Assembly: GCA_021153325.1 (NCBI GenBank)
Contig: JAGKTQ010000017.1
Coordinates: 1-53,505, forward strand
Length of the DNA stretch: 53,505 nt
Direction: 5' to 3'
From: Lachnospiraceae bacterium
Lineage (GTDB): Bacteria > Bacillota > Clostridia > Lachnospirales > Lachnospiraceae
Shown piece by piece: positions 41,410 to 50,994 of the stretch. A program made the position numbers and the translations under genes. The notes beneath the pieces were generated by a model. That model saw nothing but the letters and a program-made list of their open reading frames with translations. It made no database searches and was not told where the DNA came from. The number at the start of each line of letters is the position of its first letter. Position 1 is the stretch's first letter.

Positions 41410-43442
41410 TAAGCTGTCACCATCCCTACAGATTGTAATTCAACATTAGACTCGATTTCATTATAAGAAACAACAATCAAATCTTTATAATAATCTTCTG
41501 TCAACCGTCTAAAGTACATTCGTACAATCGGAGACGTTATGATAATCGGATTCTTTCCGAGGTTCTCCAATTTCTGAACCTCACTGCCCACAGACGACAC
41601 GATCGCCTTTGTTCTTTCCGGATCCAAATTTAAATAAGCTCCCTGCTCCGTCTGCTTTACACTGCTCATAATTTCCTGTTCAATCTTCGGATCTAATGTT
41701 ACTACACTGGTTGTTTCATTGCCACCGAAATACTTACTGGAAATCGCACGTTTCAAACTCTGTCGCACATATTCTGTCAGAATATCCGTATCTCTCGTTG
41801 TAGGAGCATAGTCTGCAAGTGTTTCAAAAATAGTTAACAAATCCCTGATAGAAATTCCTTCCTTCAAAAGATTTTGAAGAACCTTTTGAATTTCACCAAG
41901 TCCTAATAGCTTTGGTGTAAGTTCCTCTATCAAAGAAGGATTGCTTTCTTTCAAATTGTTTACGAGCTGATTTACATCCTGTCTCGTCAAAAGTTCTGCG
42001 ATATGTTGTCTTATGATCTCTGTCAAATGTGTCGCAATAATAGAAGGTGGATCTACTACCGTATATCCAAGACTTTCCGCACGTTCTCTCTGGCTTTCCG
42101 TAATCCAGATAGCTGGGAGATGGAAAGATGGTTCAAAGGTAGGAATACCTGTAATTTCATCCTCCACATATCCTGGATTCATTGCCATATAATGATCAAA
42201 CAAAATCTCACCTTCGCTGACCTGAATTCCTTTTATCTTAATTATGTACTGGTTCGGATTCAGCTGAATATTATCACGTAAACGGATGATTGGCACAACC
42301 GTACCAAGTTCCAGCGCGATCTGCCTTCTGATCATAACAACTCGGTCTAATAAGTCACCACCTTGATTTGCATCCGCAAGTGGAATGATACCATAACCAA
42401 ATTCCAATTCGATCGGGTCGACCTGCAACAGACTTGTTACATTTTCAGGCTGCCTGATCTCATCTGCAGCCACTTCATCCATATCGACTTCAGCCTCTAT
42501 ATTGGCTGTTTCTATCGTACCAGCCATATTTCTTCCAGCAATGATAAACACAAGTCCCATTCCAATGAACAAAAGCGTATTCAGCGGTGTTACAATTCCC
42601 AATATCATCAAAGTTCCACCTACTAAATACAAAACTTTAGGAATTCCAAATAACTGCCCTACTAAAACAGTTCCGAAATCGGCATCCTTGGAACCTTTTG
42701 TCACGAGAATACCAGTTGACAAAGAAATCAGCAGAGAGGGGATCTGGCTTACCAAGCCATCACCGATCGTCAGGATCGTATATTTATCAAGGGCTGAACT
42801 CATGTCCATTCCCTGACGTGTCACACCCATCACAATACCGCCAACAATATTAACAACGGTAATAATAAGACCTGCAACAGCATCTCCTTTCACATACTTT
42901 ACAGCACCATCCATGGAACCAAAGAAAGATGCCTCCTGCTGTATTTTATCACGACGTTTTTTAGCTTCTGCATCTGTAATCGCTCCGGTGTTTAAGTCAG
43001 CATCAATCGCCATCTGTTTACCCGGCATAGCATCCAAGGTAAATCTTGCTGTTACTTCTGCTACACGTTCGGAACCTTTGTTGATTACTAAAAACTGAAC
43101 CAAGATCAAAATGACAAATACGATACAACCAACGATCAGATCGCCACCACCGACATATTCGCCGAAGGTTTCTACTACATTACCTGGATCACCGGTAGTC
43201 AGAATCAATTTTGTAGATGATATATTAAGTGAAATACGGAAAATGGTTGTAAACAAAAGAATCGTTGGATAATACGACATATCCAGAACCTCTTTTGAAA
43301 ACATACAACCAAACAAAATCGTAAATGCTATTGCTATATTAAATGCAAGCAAAACATCCAACAACCAGGAAGGAATGGAAATAATCATCATGGCAAAAGC
43401 AGACAATATATATAGTGCTACGCCAACATCGGCTTTCTTCAT
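41409..43442 (-). CDS. flhA: Flagellar export gate protein FlhA
   Basis: Largest membrane component of the flagellar type III export gate. 677 aa: about eight membrane helices in the first 330 residues, the conserved FHIPEP loop (here VARFTLDAMPGKQMAIDADL), then a large cytoplasmic domain that docks export substrates and chaperones (ends near ELQSVGMVTA). AGGAGG lies 8 bp before the ATG. It lies 28 bp after flhB. It acts with FlhB, FliPQR and the FliHIJ ATPase complex, whose genes are outside this window. Confidence 0.97.
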   Translation of the reverse strand: MKKADVGVALYILSAFAMMIISIPSWLLDVLLAFNIAIAFTILFGCMFSKEVLDMSYYPTILLFTTIFRISLNISSTKLILTTGDPGNVVETFGEYVGGGDLIVGCIVFVILILVQFLVINKGSERVAEVTARFTLDAMPGKQMAIDADLNTGAITDAEAKKRRDKIQQEASFFGSMDGAVKYVKGDAVAGLIITVVNIVGGIVMGVTRQGMDMSSALDKYTILTIGDGLVSQIPSLLISLSTGILVTKGSKDADFGTVLVGQLFGIPKVLYLVGGTLMILGIVTPLNTLLFIGMGLVFIIAGRNMAGTIETANIEAEVDMDEVAADEIRQPENVTSLLQVDPIELEFGYGIIPLADANQGGDLLDRVVMIRRQIALELGTVVPIIRLRDNIQLNPNQYIIKIKGIQVSEGEILFDHYMAMNPGYVEDEITGIPTFEPSFHLPAIWITESQRERAESLGYTVVDPPSIIATHLTEIIRQHIAELLTRQDVNQLVNNLKESNPSLIEELTPKLLGLGEIQKVLQNLLKEGISIRDLLTIFETLADYAPTTRDTDILTEYVRQSLKRAISSKYFGGNETTSVVTLDPKIEQEIMSSVKQTEQGAYLNLDPERTKAIVSSVGSEVQKLENLGKNPIIITSPIVRMYFRRLTEDYYKDLIVVSYNEIESNVELQSVGMVTA

Positions 43443-43470
43443 CCTTAGTGCCTCCTACTTTACTAAAAAT

Positions 43471-44580
43471 CTATACTTTTCCCTGTAAGTGATAAACAAA
43501 TGCGAGTACTTCTGCAACCGCCTGATATAACTCCGGTGGAATTGCCTGCCCTACATCTACATTCGCATAGAGCATTCTCGCAAGAGGTTTGTTCTCTACA
43601 ATCTCAATATGATTTTCCTTGGCTACCTCTTTAATCTTCTGTGCAAGGAAATCCTCCCCCTTGGCAAGTACAATCGGTGCATCATATTGCTCCGGATCAT
43701 ACTTGATCGCAACCGCATAATGAGTCGGGTTCGTAATAACTACATCCGCCTTTGGCAAATCCTGCATCATTCTTCTTTGCGATGCTTCACGCATTCTCTG
43801 CTTGATCTTACCTTTGACCTGGGGATCACCTTCTTGCTGTTTATATTCTTCTTTGATCTCCTGCTTTGTCATACGCATATCCTTTGCAAATTTAAACTTC
43901 TGATATGCAAAATCAGCTAAAGCAATGACCATATATACAAGTGCGATCCGTAATCCAAGATCAATAACAAGTTCGCCGCACAGCTGAATCGCCTGCATAA
44001 GCGGTATATCATATAAAATAAAAAGATTTTCTTTTTCGTCCTTCAAATAGGAATATGCTACATAAACAACCAATCCTATTTTTGCAATGGACTTTATTAA
44101 TTCAACAATGGAATTCACGGAAAAAATACGTTTCACTCCACTGACTGGACTCAATTTACTAAATTTAGGCTGTAATGGCTTTCCTGTTATCTGCCACTTC
44201 ACCTGAATAACATCGCTTAGAAAAGCTACCAAAAAACCTACCAAAAATATTGGTGCAATAATAATTAGCAGACGCACTACCATATAACGGAGAATCGCTC
44301 TAAAATTTTCTTCTGGTACTAGACCATTGTACATTTTTACTGCTTCCGGAATTTTACTGTAAACTCCTGAGAACACTTGTAAAAATTCAGTACCCATATG
44401 TCCGACCCAAAACTTCAGAACTAAAAACATCGAAAGCAGGCCTAAACCATTTGCCACTTCACGGCTCTTTGCAACCTGTCCTTCTTTTCTGGCATCTGAT
44501 AATTTTTTCTCTGTAGCGGGTTCTGTCTTTTCTCCGCCCATTCCTTCCGCGAAGAACTGTAAATTATATCTTAATATCAC
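43471..44580 (-). CDS. flhB: Flagellar export gate protein FlhB
   Basis: Substrate-specificity switch of the export gate. 369 aa: N-terminal leader (NLQFFAEGMGGEKTEPATEK, KLSDARKEGQVAKS), four membrane helices, and a cytoplasmic domain with the autocleavage motif NPTH near residue 283 (VVITNPTHYAVAIKY). Cleavage between N and P changes export from hook to filament proteins. Its ATG overlaps the fliR stop (ATGA), so translation is coupled. Separate flhB and fliR genes here differ from clostridial fusions of the two. Confidence 0.97.
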   Translation of the reverse strand: MILRYNLQFFAEGMGGEKTEPATEKKLSDARKEGQVAKSREVANGLGLLSMFLVLKFWVGHMGTEFLQVFSGVYSKIPEAVKMYNGLVPEENFRAILRYMVVRLLIIIAPIFLVGFLVAFLSDVIQVKWQITGKPLQPKFSKLSPVSGVKRIFSVNSIVELIKSIAKIGLVVYVAYSYLKDEKENLFILYDIPLMQAIQLCGELVIDLGLRIALVYMVIALADFAYQKFKFAKDMRMTKQEIKEEYKQQEGDPQVKGKIKQRMREASQRRMMQDLPKADVVITNPTHYAVAIKYDPEQYDAPIVLAKGEDFLAQKIKEVAKENHIEIVENKPLARMLYANVDVGQAIPPELYQAVAEVLAFVYHLQGKV

Positions 44581-45359
44581 ATCATGCCCTCCACAAAAGC
44601 AACTATCATTTTTTTCATCTCTGTAAAAATGAAATCTGCCGCACTTGGCAGCATACCTACTGTTAAAAACATAACGGCAAATCCTACAATAATTTTAAGC
44701 TGAATACCAACAGAAAACATATTCAACTGCGGAGACACTTTTGCAAGCACTCCAAGTACAACATTCAAAATCAATATAACAATAAAGACCGGCAGGCATA
44801 TACGGAAGCCTATAATAATATAGTCTGCCATAAATTTAAGCATGGAGTTCATCAATGCATCTTCTCTGAACACAGCACCATTGACCGGTATTAACTCATA
44901 AGTATCAACTAATGCCTGCAGTAAATAACGATACATACCGCTTACGATCATCATAAGCGTAATAATATACTGATAAAATGCCCCAGTAATACTTGTCTGC
45001 TCATTTGTTGTCGGATCAAAGATCGTTGCCATAGAAAGACCAATATCCATATCAATAATCTGTCCAGCCAAAGATGTAATAGACATACAAATGTTAGCTC
45101 CAAATCCTATTAGTAATCCAGTTAACGCTTCCTTTAATACGATCATTGCATACCCTTCAACCGTATGATATACAATCGTTTCATGTGGGCTTAACATAGA
45201 ATCAACTAATAAAGAAATGAAAAAGCCGAGTCCGATTTTTACTCTTTTCGGGGTATTGTTCATCCCAAAAAAGGGAGCGCTATATATAAAGCAGGTTATT
45301 CTAGTAAAAATTAACAGAAAATATTCTAATTCTGCTATGGAAAATGAGTAATCAATCAT
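44577..45359 (-). CDS. fliR: Flagellar export gate protein FliR
   Basis: Core export-gate membrane protein, 260 aa with six or so helices. Recognised by YFLLIFTRITCFIYSAPFFG near the N-terminus, ALTGLLIGFGANICMSITSL and GQIIDMDIGLSMATIFDPTT. It assembles with five FliP and four FliQ subunits into the export channel. It lies 6 bp after fliQ and overlaps flhB by four bases. Confidence 0.96.
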   Translation of the reverse strand: MIDYSFSIAELEYFLLIFTRITCFIYSAPFFGMNNTPKRVKIGLGFFISLLVDSMLSPHETIVYHTVEGYAMIVLKEALTGLLIGFGANICMSITSLAGQIIDMDIGLSMATIFDPTTNEQTSITGAFYQYIITLMMIVSGMYRYLLQALVDTYELIPVNGAVFREDALMNSMLKFMADYIIIGFRICLPVFIVILILNVVLGVLAKVSPQLNMFSVGIQLKIIVGFAVMFLTVGMLPSAADFIFTEMKKMIVAFVEGMM

Positions 45360-45365
45360 AATCCT

Positions 45366-45635
45366 CTACCTTATGTAAAGACTGAAGTTTGACCACAGCT
45401 CTACCATATATTCTGTCATACTATTTAACATCCAGTTTCCTAAAACCATAAGTGCAACAAAAACACTAATAATCTTAGGTACAAAAGTAAGTGTCTGTTC
45501 CTGAATGGAAGTAACCGTCTGAAAAATACTAATAATCAGACCTATAACTAAGGATACTAGAAGCACTGGTGCTGACACTTTAATAATTAAATACAGCGCT
45601 TGCCCAGCAATGGCTGTTACGTCATCAATTGTCAT
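45366..45635 (-). CDS. fliQ: Flagellar export gate protein FliQ
   Basis: Small export-gate membrane protein of 89 aa with two membrane hairpins (KVSAPVLLVSLVIGLIISIF, then QTVTSIQEQTLTFVPKI, then VFVALMVLGNWM), the standard FliQ pattern and length. AGGAG lies 9 bp before the ATG. Located between fliP and fliR. Confidence 0.96.
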   Translation of the reverse strand: MTIDDVTAIAGQALYLIIKVSAPVLLVSLVIGLIISIFQTVTSIQEQTLTFVPKIISVFVALMVLGNWMLNSMTEYMVELWSNFSLYIR

Positions 45636-45663
45636 ACTACTAATCTACTCCTTTCAATTTCCA

Positions 45664-46533
45664 TCAGTAGAACGTTTTAACCAAACTTCCTATTACAAGA
45701 TTCCATCCATCTGCCAAAACAAATAATAAGATTTTAAACGGCAGTGAAATTGTCGTTGGCGGGAGCATCATCATACCCATACTCATAAGTGTGGATGCCA
45801 CAACCATATCGATAACAATAAATGGTATATAAATAAGGAATCCTATAATAAAGGCTGCCCTTAGTTCTCCTATAATAAATGCTGGGATTAATACTCTTGT
45901 CGGAATATCATCTAAATTTTCCCCATCCCATTCTGTTCCATCTATTTCTAAAAACAGTTGTACATCTTTAATATCTGTCTGCCCATACATAAATTCACGG
46001 ATAGGCTGTAAAGCATTTTCAAATGCTTCTTCCTGCGTAATTTCTCCTGCTTCAAATGGCACGATTGCATTTGTATTAATTTCTGTTATAACCGGATTCA
46101 TAATGAAAAAGGTTAAAAACAAAGCTAACCCAATCAAAATTTGATTAGGCGGCGCAGTCTGTGTACCCAGTGCAGACCTTGTAAAATGGAGAACAATAAT
46201 AATTCTTGTAAAACAGGTCAACATGATGATCAATGTTGGCGCTAGTGCGATCAACGTTAATGTAAGCAATATACGAAGCGTTCCGTTTACCTGTCCGTTT
46301 CCATCGTTATATGTAACTGTCACTGTATTTCCGATATTAAGTTCCTGTAAATCTTCGGCAGATTCCGCAGAACCCGCTTCATTAATATAAGTTCTGTTCT
46401 CTGTATCGCCGGTCAAATTGGAATCATAGTTTGCTGCATAAGCAACTTTTGTGTTACAAATACACAATATGCCTACTGTAAGCAGCAGGCATACTATCAT
46501 CACAATTTTCTTTCCGGAAAAAATATTTTTCAT
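45664..46533 (-). CDS. fliP: Flagellar export gate protein FliP
   Basis: Core export-gate protein, 289 aa. It has a cleavable-looking signal sequence (first 33 residues, ending KVAYA), a short periplasmic-type insert, then the conserved core: LTLIALAPTLIIMLTCFTRI, LGTQTAPPNQILIGLALFLT and LIPAFIIGELRAAF (RVLIPAFIIGELRAAFIIGF). Five copies form most of the channel. GGAG precedes the ATG. Signal peptides on FliP are normal for the family. Confidence 0.97.
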   Translation of the reverse strand: MKNIFSGKKIVMIVCLLLTVGILCICNTKVAYAANYDSNLTGDTENRTYINEAGSAESAEDLQELNIGNTVTVTYNDGNGQVNGTLRILLTLTLIALAPTLIIMLTCFTRIIIVLHFTRSALGTQTAPPNQILIGLALFLTFFIMNPVITEINTNAIVPFEAGEITQEEAFENALQPIREFMYGQTDIKDVQLFLEIDGTEWDGENLDDIPTRVLIPAFIIGELRAAFIIGFLIYIPFIVIDMVVASTLMSMGMMMLPPTTISLPFKILLFVLADGWNLVIGSLVKTFY

Positions 46534-46547
46534 AAGTCTCCAACCGC

Positions 46548-46934
46548 CTATTTATTATTTTTCAGGTCTTTTGCTTTTTCCAGAATATCAACGGATTTTG
46601 CTTTTGCAAGTATTTCTTTGAATCCCATATTATCAGAATCATTCTTTTCCAAATTGAGTTGTTCTTCCGATAACTCGCAAAGCATTGTCACCGTATCTTT
46701 ACATACCGCAATTGCCAAATACTTATCACCGCATTTGACAATTTCGATATATTTGTTTGCAGTAAGTTTTGATACTTCAATAATCTCAATGTTGTTATTT
46801 ACATTTCTTCCCTTTTGATAGTTTGCGATCCACTTTGTTGTAAAATAAGTCAGACCCAAAACAAGAATAAATATAATAACTACCGTAAAGAATTGGGCAA
46901 CTGTATCAATACTACTTGTATTGGTAAGTAACAT
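46548..46934 (-). CDS. fliO: Flagellar export accessory protein FliO
   Basis: A 128-aa FliO/FliZ family protein: one membrane segment (about residues 13-31) followed by a small cytoplasmic beta domain (IEIIEVSKLTANKYIEIVKC, GDKYLAIAV) and a Lys-rich tail. FliO helps assemble the FliP ring and is not part of the final gate. It lies 3 bp after cheY and 14 bp before fliP. The family varies a lot, so the call leans on position as well as on fold. Confidence 0.88.
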   Translation of the reverse strand: MLLTNTSSIDTVAQFFTVVIIFILVLGLTYFTTKWIANYQKGRNVNNNIEIIEVSKLTANKYIEIVKCGDKYLAIAVCKDTVTMLCELSEEQLNLEKNDSDNMGFKEILAKAKSVDILEKAKDLKNNK

Positions 46935-46936
46935 TA

Positions 46937-47299
46937 TTATCCAACTACTTTCTGAACAGCTTCCAGTACACGGTCTGCCTGGAATGGCTTAACGATAAAG
47001 TCCTTTGCTCCTGCCTGAATCGATTCAATAACCATTGCCTGCTGTCCCATTGCAGAACACATAATAACTAATGCAGAAGGATCATTTTCTTTAATCTTTT
47101 TAAGTGCCTGAATACCATCCATTTCTGGCATTGTGATATCCATAAGTACTAAATCAGGTTTTACTTCATTGTACTTTTCAACAGCCTTTGCACCATTTTC
47201 TGCTTCCCCTGCAACGTTATAACCATTCTTTGTTAAAATATCCTTAATCATCATTCGCATAAAAGCTGCATCGTCACAAATCAAAATATTTTTCGCCAT
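46937..47299 (-). CDS. cheY: Chemotaxis response regulator CheY
   Basis: Single receiver domain of 120 aa that carries the signal from CheA to the flagellar switch. Acidic pair Asp9/Asp10 (LICDDAAF), phospho-acceptor Asp54 (VLMDITMPEMDG), Ser83 in the Thr position (MCSAMGQQ), and Lys105 (VKPFQ). AGGAG lies 9 bp before the ATG. It is placed between fliY and fliO, next to the gene for its phosphatase, as in Bacillus. Confidence 0.97.
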   Translation of the reverse strand: MAKNILICDDAAFMRMMIKDILTKNGYNVAGEAENGAKAVEKYNEVKPDLVLMDITMPEMDGIQALKKIKENDPSALVIMCSAMGQQAMVIESIQAGAKDFIVKPFQADRVLEAVQKVVG

Positions 47300-47321
47300 G
47301 TTTAATCACTCCTGTTTTCTT

Positions 47322-48599
47322 TTATTTTATAATTTCAGTTACCCTGACACCAAAGCTTTCTTCAATTACTACTACTTCACCTTTGGCAACAAACTTGCCA
47401 TTTACAAGTACATCAATTGGTTCTCCAGCAATTTTATCAAGTTCAATAATCGTTCCAGGTGCAAAATCCAAAATGTCAGCAATATTTTTGCGAGTTCTAC
47501 CAAGTTCAACCGTAACTTCAAGCGGAACATCCATGATTAAATTCATATTTTCCTGACCTTGTAATGGATTGAAATCGTTTGAAAAAGTTTGGAACTGTGC
47601 CGGCTGTATGTTCATATTCTGCATTTGCGGTACTGAACCCATCATTTGCGGCATTCCCATATTCATTTGTGGCATACCCATGTACATCTGTGCATTTGGA
47701 TTCATTCCCATCTGCGGCATAGCCATTTGCTGTGCGCCTACATTGTCCATTGGCTGCTGCACCGGAGCTGCTGTCTGTGCCGGCATTTCAGGTGCCACTG
47801 GAGCAGGTGCTGGAGCAGGTGTTGGAGCAGGTGCTGCCTGCTGTGGTGCTGCTTCTTCAGCGGTTGTTCCAATAAAGGTATCATAAAGCGATTTAGCAAA
47901 GTCAATTGGATACAGCTGCATAATCGTACTGTCTACTAAATCATCAATTTGCATTCTAAATGAAATCTTTGCAAAAGTTCCACTAAGAAATGTTGCTATA
48001 TCTCCTCCGGAAGCAAATTCTGTAAGATCAACCAATGTTGCTTCTGGCGGGCTGATATCGATCATTTTTCCAAGCATTGTAGAAAGTGATGTTGCAGAGG
48101 CTCCCATCATCTGGTTCATCGCCTCGGAAATTGCGCTTAAGTGTAACTCACCAAGCTCAACATCCGTATTAGTACCATCACCACCCATCATAAGGTCTGT
48201 GATAACCTTAACATCATGCTCTTTTAATACTAAAATATTAGTTCCATCTAATCCCAATGTATATCGGATCTGAATAAATACACATGGTTTCTCATAATCA
48301 TCAATAACTGTCTTCCAGTTTGCCAGCGTTACTACTGGTGTTGTAATATTAACCTTTCTGCTTACTAAGGAATACAACGTAGTGGCAGATGAACCCATGC
48401 TGATATTGGCTACTTCACCAATAGCATCTTTTTCTTCATCGCTAAGTAGTGATTCATCTATTTCTGGTGCCTCCACTTCCGGTCTTTGATGTGTTCCAAC
48501 TGTAACAGTATCATCATCCTGTTTATTATCTGTAGCGCTATCTGAACCCATGCCATTCAGAAGTGCGTTAATCTCATCTTGGGATAACATTCCATCCAT
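47322..48599 (-). CDS. fliY: Flagellar switch protein FliY (CheC-like phosphatase plus FliN domain)
   Basis: Switch protein that also dephosphorylates CheY-P. 425 aa. The N-terminus (GMLSQDEINALLNGMG) is a FliM-like CheY-binding peptide. The CheC-like domain (about 50-235) keeps both motifs: DAIGEVANISMG and SAISEAMNQMMG. Then comes a low-complexity linker (about 250-345) rich in Pro, Ala, Met and Gln with MPQM and NMGMPQM repeats. The last 80 residues form the FliN domain (VPLEVTVELGRTRKNIADIL). It lies 5 bp after fliM. Confidence 0.96.
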   Translation of the reverse strand: MDGMLSQDEINALLNGMGSDSATDNKQDDDTVTVGTHQRPEVEAPEIDESLLSDEEKDAIGEVANISMGSSATTLYSLVSRKVNITTPVVTLANWKTVIDDYEKPCVFIQIRYTLGLDGTNILVLKEHDVKVITDLMMGGDGTNTDVELGELHLSAISEAMNQMMGASATSLSTMLGKMIDISPPEATLVDLTEFASGGDIATFLSGTFAKISFRMQIDDLVDSTIMQLYPIDFAKSLYDTFIGTTAEEAAPQQAAPAPTPAPAPAPVAPEMPAQTAAPVQQPMDNVGAQQMAMPQMGMNPNAQMYMGMPQMNMGMPQMMGSVPQMQNMNIQPAQFQTFSNDFNPLQGQENMNLIMDVPLEVTVELGRTRKNIADILDFAPGTIIELDKIAGEPIDVLVNGKFVAKGEVVVIEESFGVRVTEIIK

Positions 48600-48603
48600 G
48601 TTT

Positions 48604-49584
48604 CTATTCCCCCTCTCTAATTACCGATGTAATTCGGGCTGCATATTTATCTTTATTCGAACCCGGCAAAGCGGTAAATTTTTTAATATTTCCTACATAG
48701 ACTAACAATTCTTCATCTATTCTGGAATCTAATCTTATTATATCACCAACCTGAAGATTGACAAAATCATTTACTGACACGCTGCTTTTTCCAAGTACTG
48801 CTTTTACAGGAACCTCAACCCTCTTAATCAGAGCCTCAATATGCTCTTCATAATCTTCATCATTGTTTTCCTGCATAGTAGAGAACCAGTACTTCGTATT
48901 CAGCTTGTCCATTATATCTTCCAAAGTAAAGTAAGGAAGACATACATTCATGAACCCTTCTACATCACCAATCTTTACGTTAAGTGTTACAATCGCAATC
49001 ATATCACTCGGAGCGATGATCTGTGCGAACTGTGAATTCGTTTCTATACGCTCCATAACCGGGTTAATGTCCACTACATTTTTCCACGGTTCACGCAATA
49101 GCTGCATACAAACAATCATAATTTTTTCTACTATTGTCAACTCAATTTCGGAAAAATCTCTATTCTTCTCAAGCGGTGTTCCTGAGCCTCCAAGCATACG
49201 GTCAATCATCGCAAATCCTAAATTTGTTGCCAATTCTATAATAATATTTCCTCCTAACGGCTGGAAATTTACAATTCCGAGAATGACCGGATTGGATAAC
49301 GCATTTGTAAATTCCGAAAAAGTTACCGCTTCGGAGCTGACTACATTCACCTGAATATTTTTTCTGAAATATACCGGTAAGTTCGTGGATAATAGTCTTC
49401 CATAATGTTCAAATATAATCTCCAGTGTACGCAAGTGTTCTTTTGAAAATTTAGCTGGACGCTTGAAGTCATAATTCTTAACCTGCTTTTCTTTGGACTC
49501 CTGCATTTGGTCCACATCCAATTCACCGGTACTTAATGCTGCCAGCAAATTGTCTATCTCACTTTGAGATAATACCTCACCCAC
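48604..49584 (-). CDS. fliM: Flagellar motor switch protein FliM
   Basis: C-ring protein that binds CheY-P and sets rotation direction. 326 aa. The N-terminal CheY-binding peptide is GEVLSQSEIDNLLAALS; the middle CheC-like domain (about 45-230) lacks the phosphatase motifs and has the conserved DRMLGGSG turn; the C-terminal FliN-like domain (about 245-320) contains VKAVLGKSSVSVNDFVNLQVGD. I chose the GTG at 49584 because GGAGG lies 8 bp upstream; a GTG three codons earlier directly follows that site. Confidence 0.96.
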   Translation of the reverse strand: MGEVLSQSEIDNLLAALSTGELDVDQMQESKEKQVKNYDFKRPAKFSKEHLRTLEIIFEHYGRLLSTNLPVYFRKNIQVNVVSSEAVTFSEFTNALSNPVILGIVNFQPLGGNIIIELATNLGFAMIDRMLGGSGTPLEKNRDFSEIELTIVEKIMIVCMQLLREPWKNVVDINPVMERIETNSQFAQIIAPSDMIAIVTLNVKIGDVEGFMNVCLPYFTLEDIMDKLNTKYWFSTMQENNDEDYEEHIEALIKRVEVPVKAVLGKSSVSVNDFVNLQVGDIIRLDSRIDEELLVYVGNIKKFTALPGSNKDKYAARITSVIREGE

Positions 49585-49620
49585 GAAGTTCACCTCCCCT
49601 TTTCTAATTTTTTTAAGAGG

Positions 49621-50142
49621 TTATTGATATAATGTGTTGCTAAATGATACTTTATAAACAAATTCAGAATCAAAAAGTTTCTGGATTCTATCTAAGATTT
49701 CTGCTTTAATACCATCTGTATCTGCTAACACCTCATCCAGCGTGTGGTTGCTGAATACCTCGTAAATTTCACTTTTAATAAGACTTTCTTTTTCAGAAAG
49801 TGTTTCTGAATATTTCTTGTATCCATCATCTTTTGTATTCAATGACAAAGAAACATTTGTAATAAAGTAATGATCTGTTCCATCTTCATCTTTTTTGCAT
49901 GGAATGGTAAGTTGTTCTGAAATATCATGTACAGCCATATCTTCCATAGCTACCACAATTTCTCCATCACCATTATCTGCGTTACTTGCTTCTAATTCCA
50001 AATCCAAAACACTTGCAATGTCGTTTACCAATGATGCTGTTTTCTTTGAAGTGTTCATTACACTGAACATCATAATAGATGTCAATATAATATTTACAAT
50101 TAAAAGTGCAAGGATAATAACGGACAACAAATTCTTTTTCAT
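49621..50142 (-). CDS. fliL: Flagellar basal-body-associated protein FliL
   Basis: A 173-aa protein with one N-terminal membrane segment (about residues 5-30) and an outside domain with the FliL pattern of charged beta strands and helix (HYFITNVSLSLNTKDDGY, then LIKSEIYEVFSNHTLDEVL). FliL surrounds the stator units and supports torque. GGAG lies 7 bp before the ATG. It is placed between motB and fliM as expected. Confidence 0.9.
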   Translation of the reverse strand: MKKNLLSVIILALLIVNIILTSIMMFSVMNTSKKTASLVNDIASVLDLELEASNADNGDGEIVVAMEDMAVHDISEQLTIPCKKDEDGTDHYFITNVSLSLNTKDDGYKKYSETLSEKESLIKSEIYEVFSNHTLDEVLADTDGIKAEILDRIQKLFDSEFVYKVSFSNTLYQ

Positions 50143-50184
50143 ATTATATCTCCTACTCCTTTTATTTTTGGAACTCTATTTCTA

Positions 50185-50994
50185 TCATTGATAAGAACTC
50201 AATGAATTATAGATTCGAATTTCTACTCTTCTATTCTTTGTTCTGCCTTCCGGTGTGGAATTATCCGCGATTGGAACATATTCGCCCCTACCAGCATGTT
50301 TTACCATTGCCGGATCTAAATTTGTATTTTCAATCAAATATTTAAAAACAGACAATGCACGACCACTACTCAGTTCATCATTGTTAGAATATTTCGCACC
50401 AGACATCGGCACATTATCTGTATGACCTTCTATTTCAATCACACTGGATCCATATGCCTCCAAAATAAGTCCTACTTTATCCAATACCGGCAACGCCTCA
50501 TCTTTTAATTCTACACTTCCTGAATCGAATAATATAGAACCACTGAGCGTAAGCTGCACGTATTGGGAAGTAAATTCGATATCAATTTCTTCGGATAGAT
50601 TATTTTCTCTGACTGCCTCTGAAATCTGCTCTGCAAGTTCTTCTGAAGCTTCCATCTGCGCCTCTTCGACCTTGTTCTGCATTTCATCGAATTCATCAGC
50701 ACTTTCATCATTTTCTGCCATTTTTCCAGTGCTGTTTATGTATTTATCCAGTTCATTCAACTGGCTCATACCATTGCTTTGTAAAATACCATCACCAATA
50801 GCCTTGGCGCCTCCATCAAATATGCTGAAAGCGGAATTCAAAGACTGTGCTACCTGTTCAAATTTTTCCTGTTCTACAGTTGACATGGAAAAAAGCAATA
50901 CGAAGAAGCACAACAGCAAGTTCATCAAGTCAGCAAAAGTATCTTTCCATAGGGCTGGCGGTGGAGCTTCATCCGGTTTACGCTTTTTAGCCAT
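50185..50994 (-). CDS. motB: Motor stator protein MotB
   Basis: Stator subunit that anchors to peptidoglycan. 269 aa: a basic cytoplasmic start with a Pro stretch (KKRKPDEAPPPALWKDTF), one membrane helix with the ion-binding Asp22 (FADLMNLLLCFFVLLFSM), a plug/linker region, and an OmpA-like C-terminal domain (EIEGHTDNVPMSGAKYSNND, SSGRALSVFKYL). I chose the ATG at 50994 (GGAGG 8 bp upstream), which overlaps the motA stop by 8 bp. The coupling ion cannot be told safely from the sequence. Confidence 0.96.
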   Translation of the reverse strand: MAKKRKPDEAPPPALWKDTFADLMNLLLCFFVLLFSMSTVEQEKFEQVAQSLNSAFSIFDGGAKAIGDGILQSNGMSQLNELDKYINSTGKMAENDESADEFDEMQNKVEEAQMEASEELAEQISEAVRENNLSEEIDIEFTSQYVQLTLSGSILFDSGSVELKDEALPVLDKVGLILEAYGSSVIEIEGHTDNVPMSGAKYSNNDELSSGRALSVFKYLIENTNLDPAMVKHAGRGEYVPIADNSTPEGRTKNRRVEIRIYNSLSSYQ

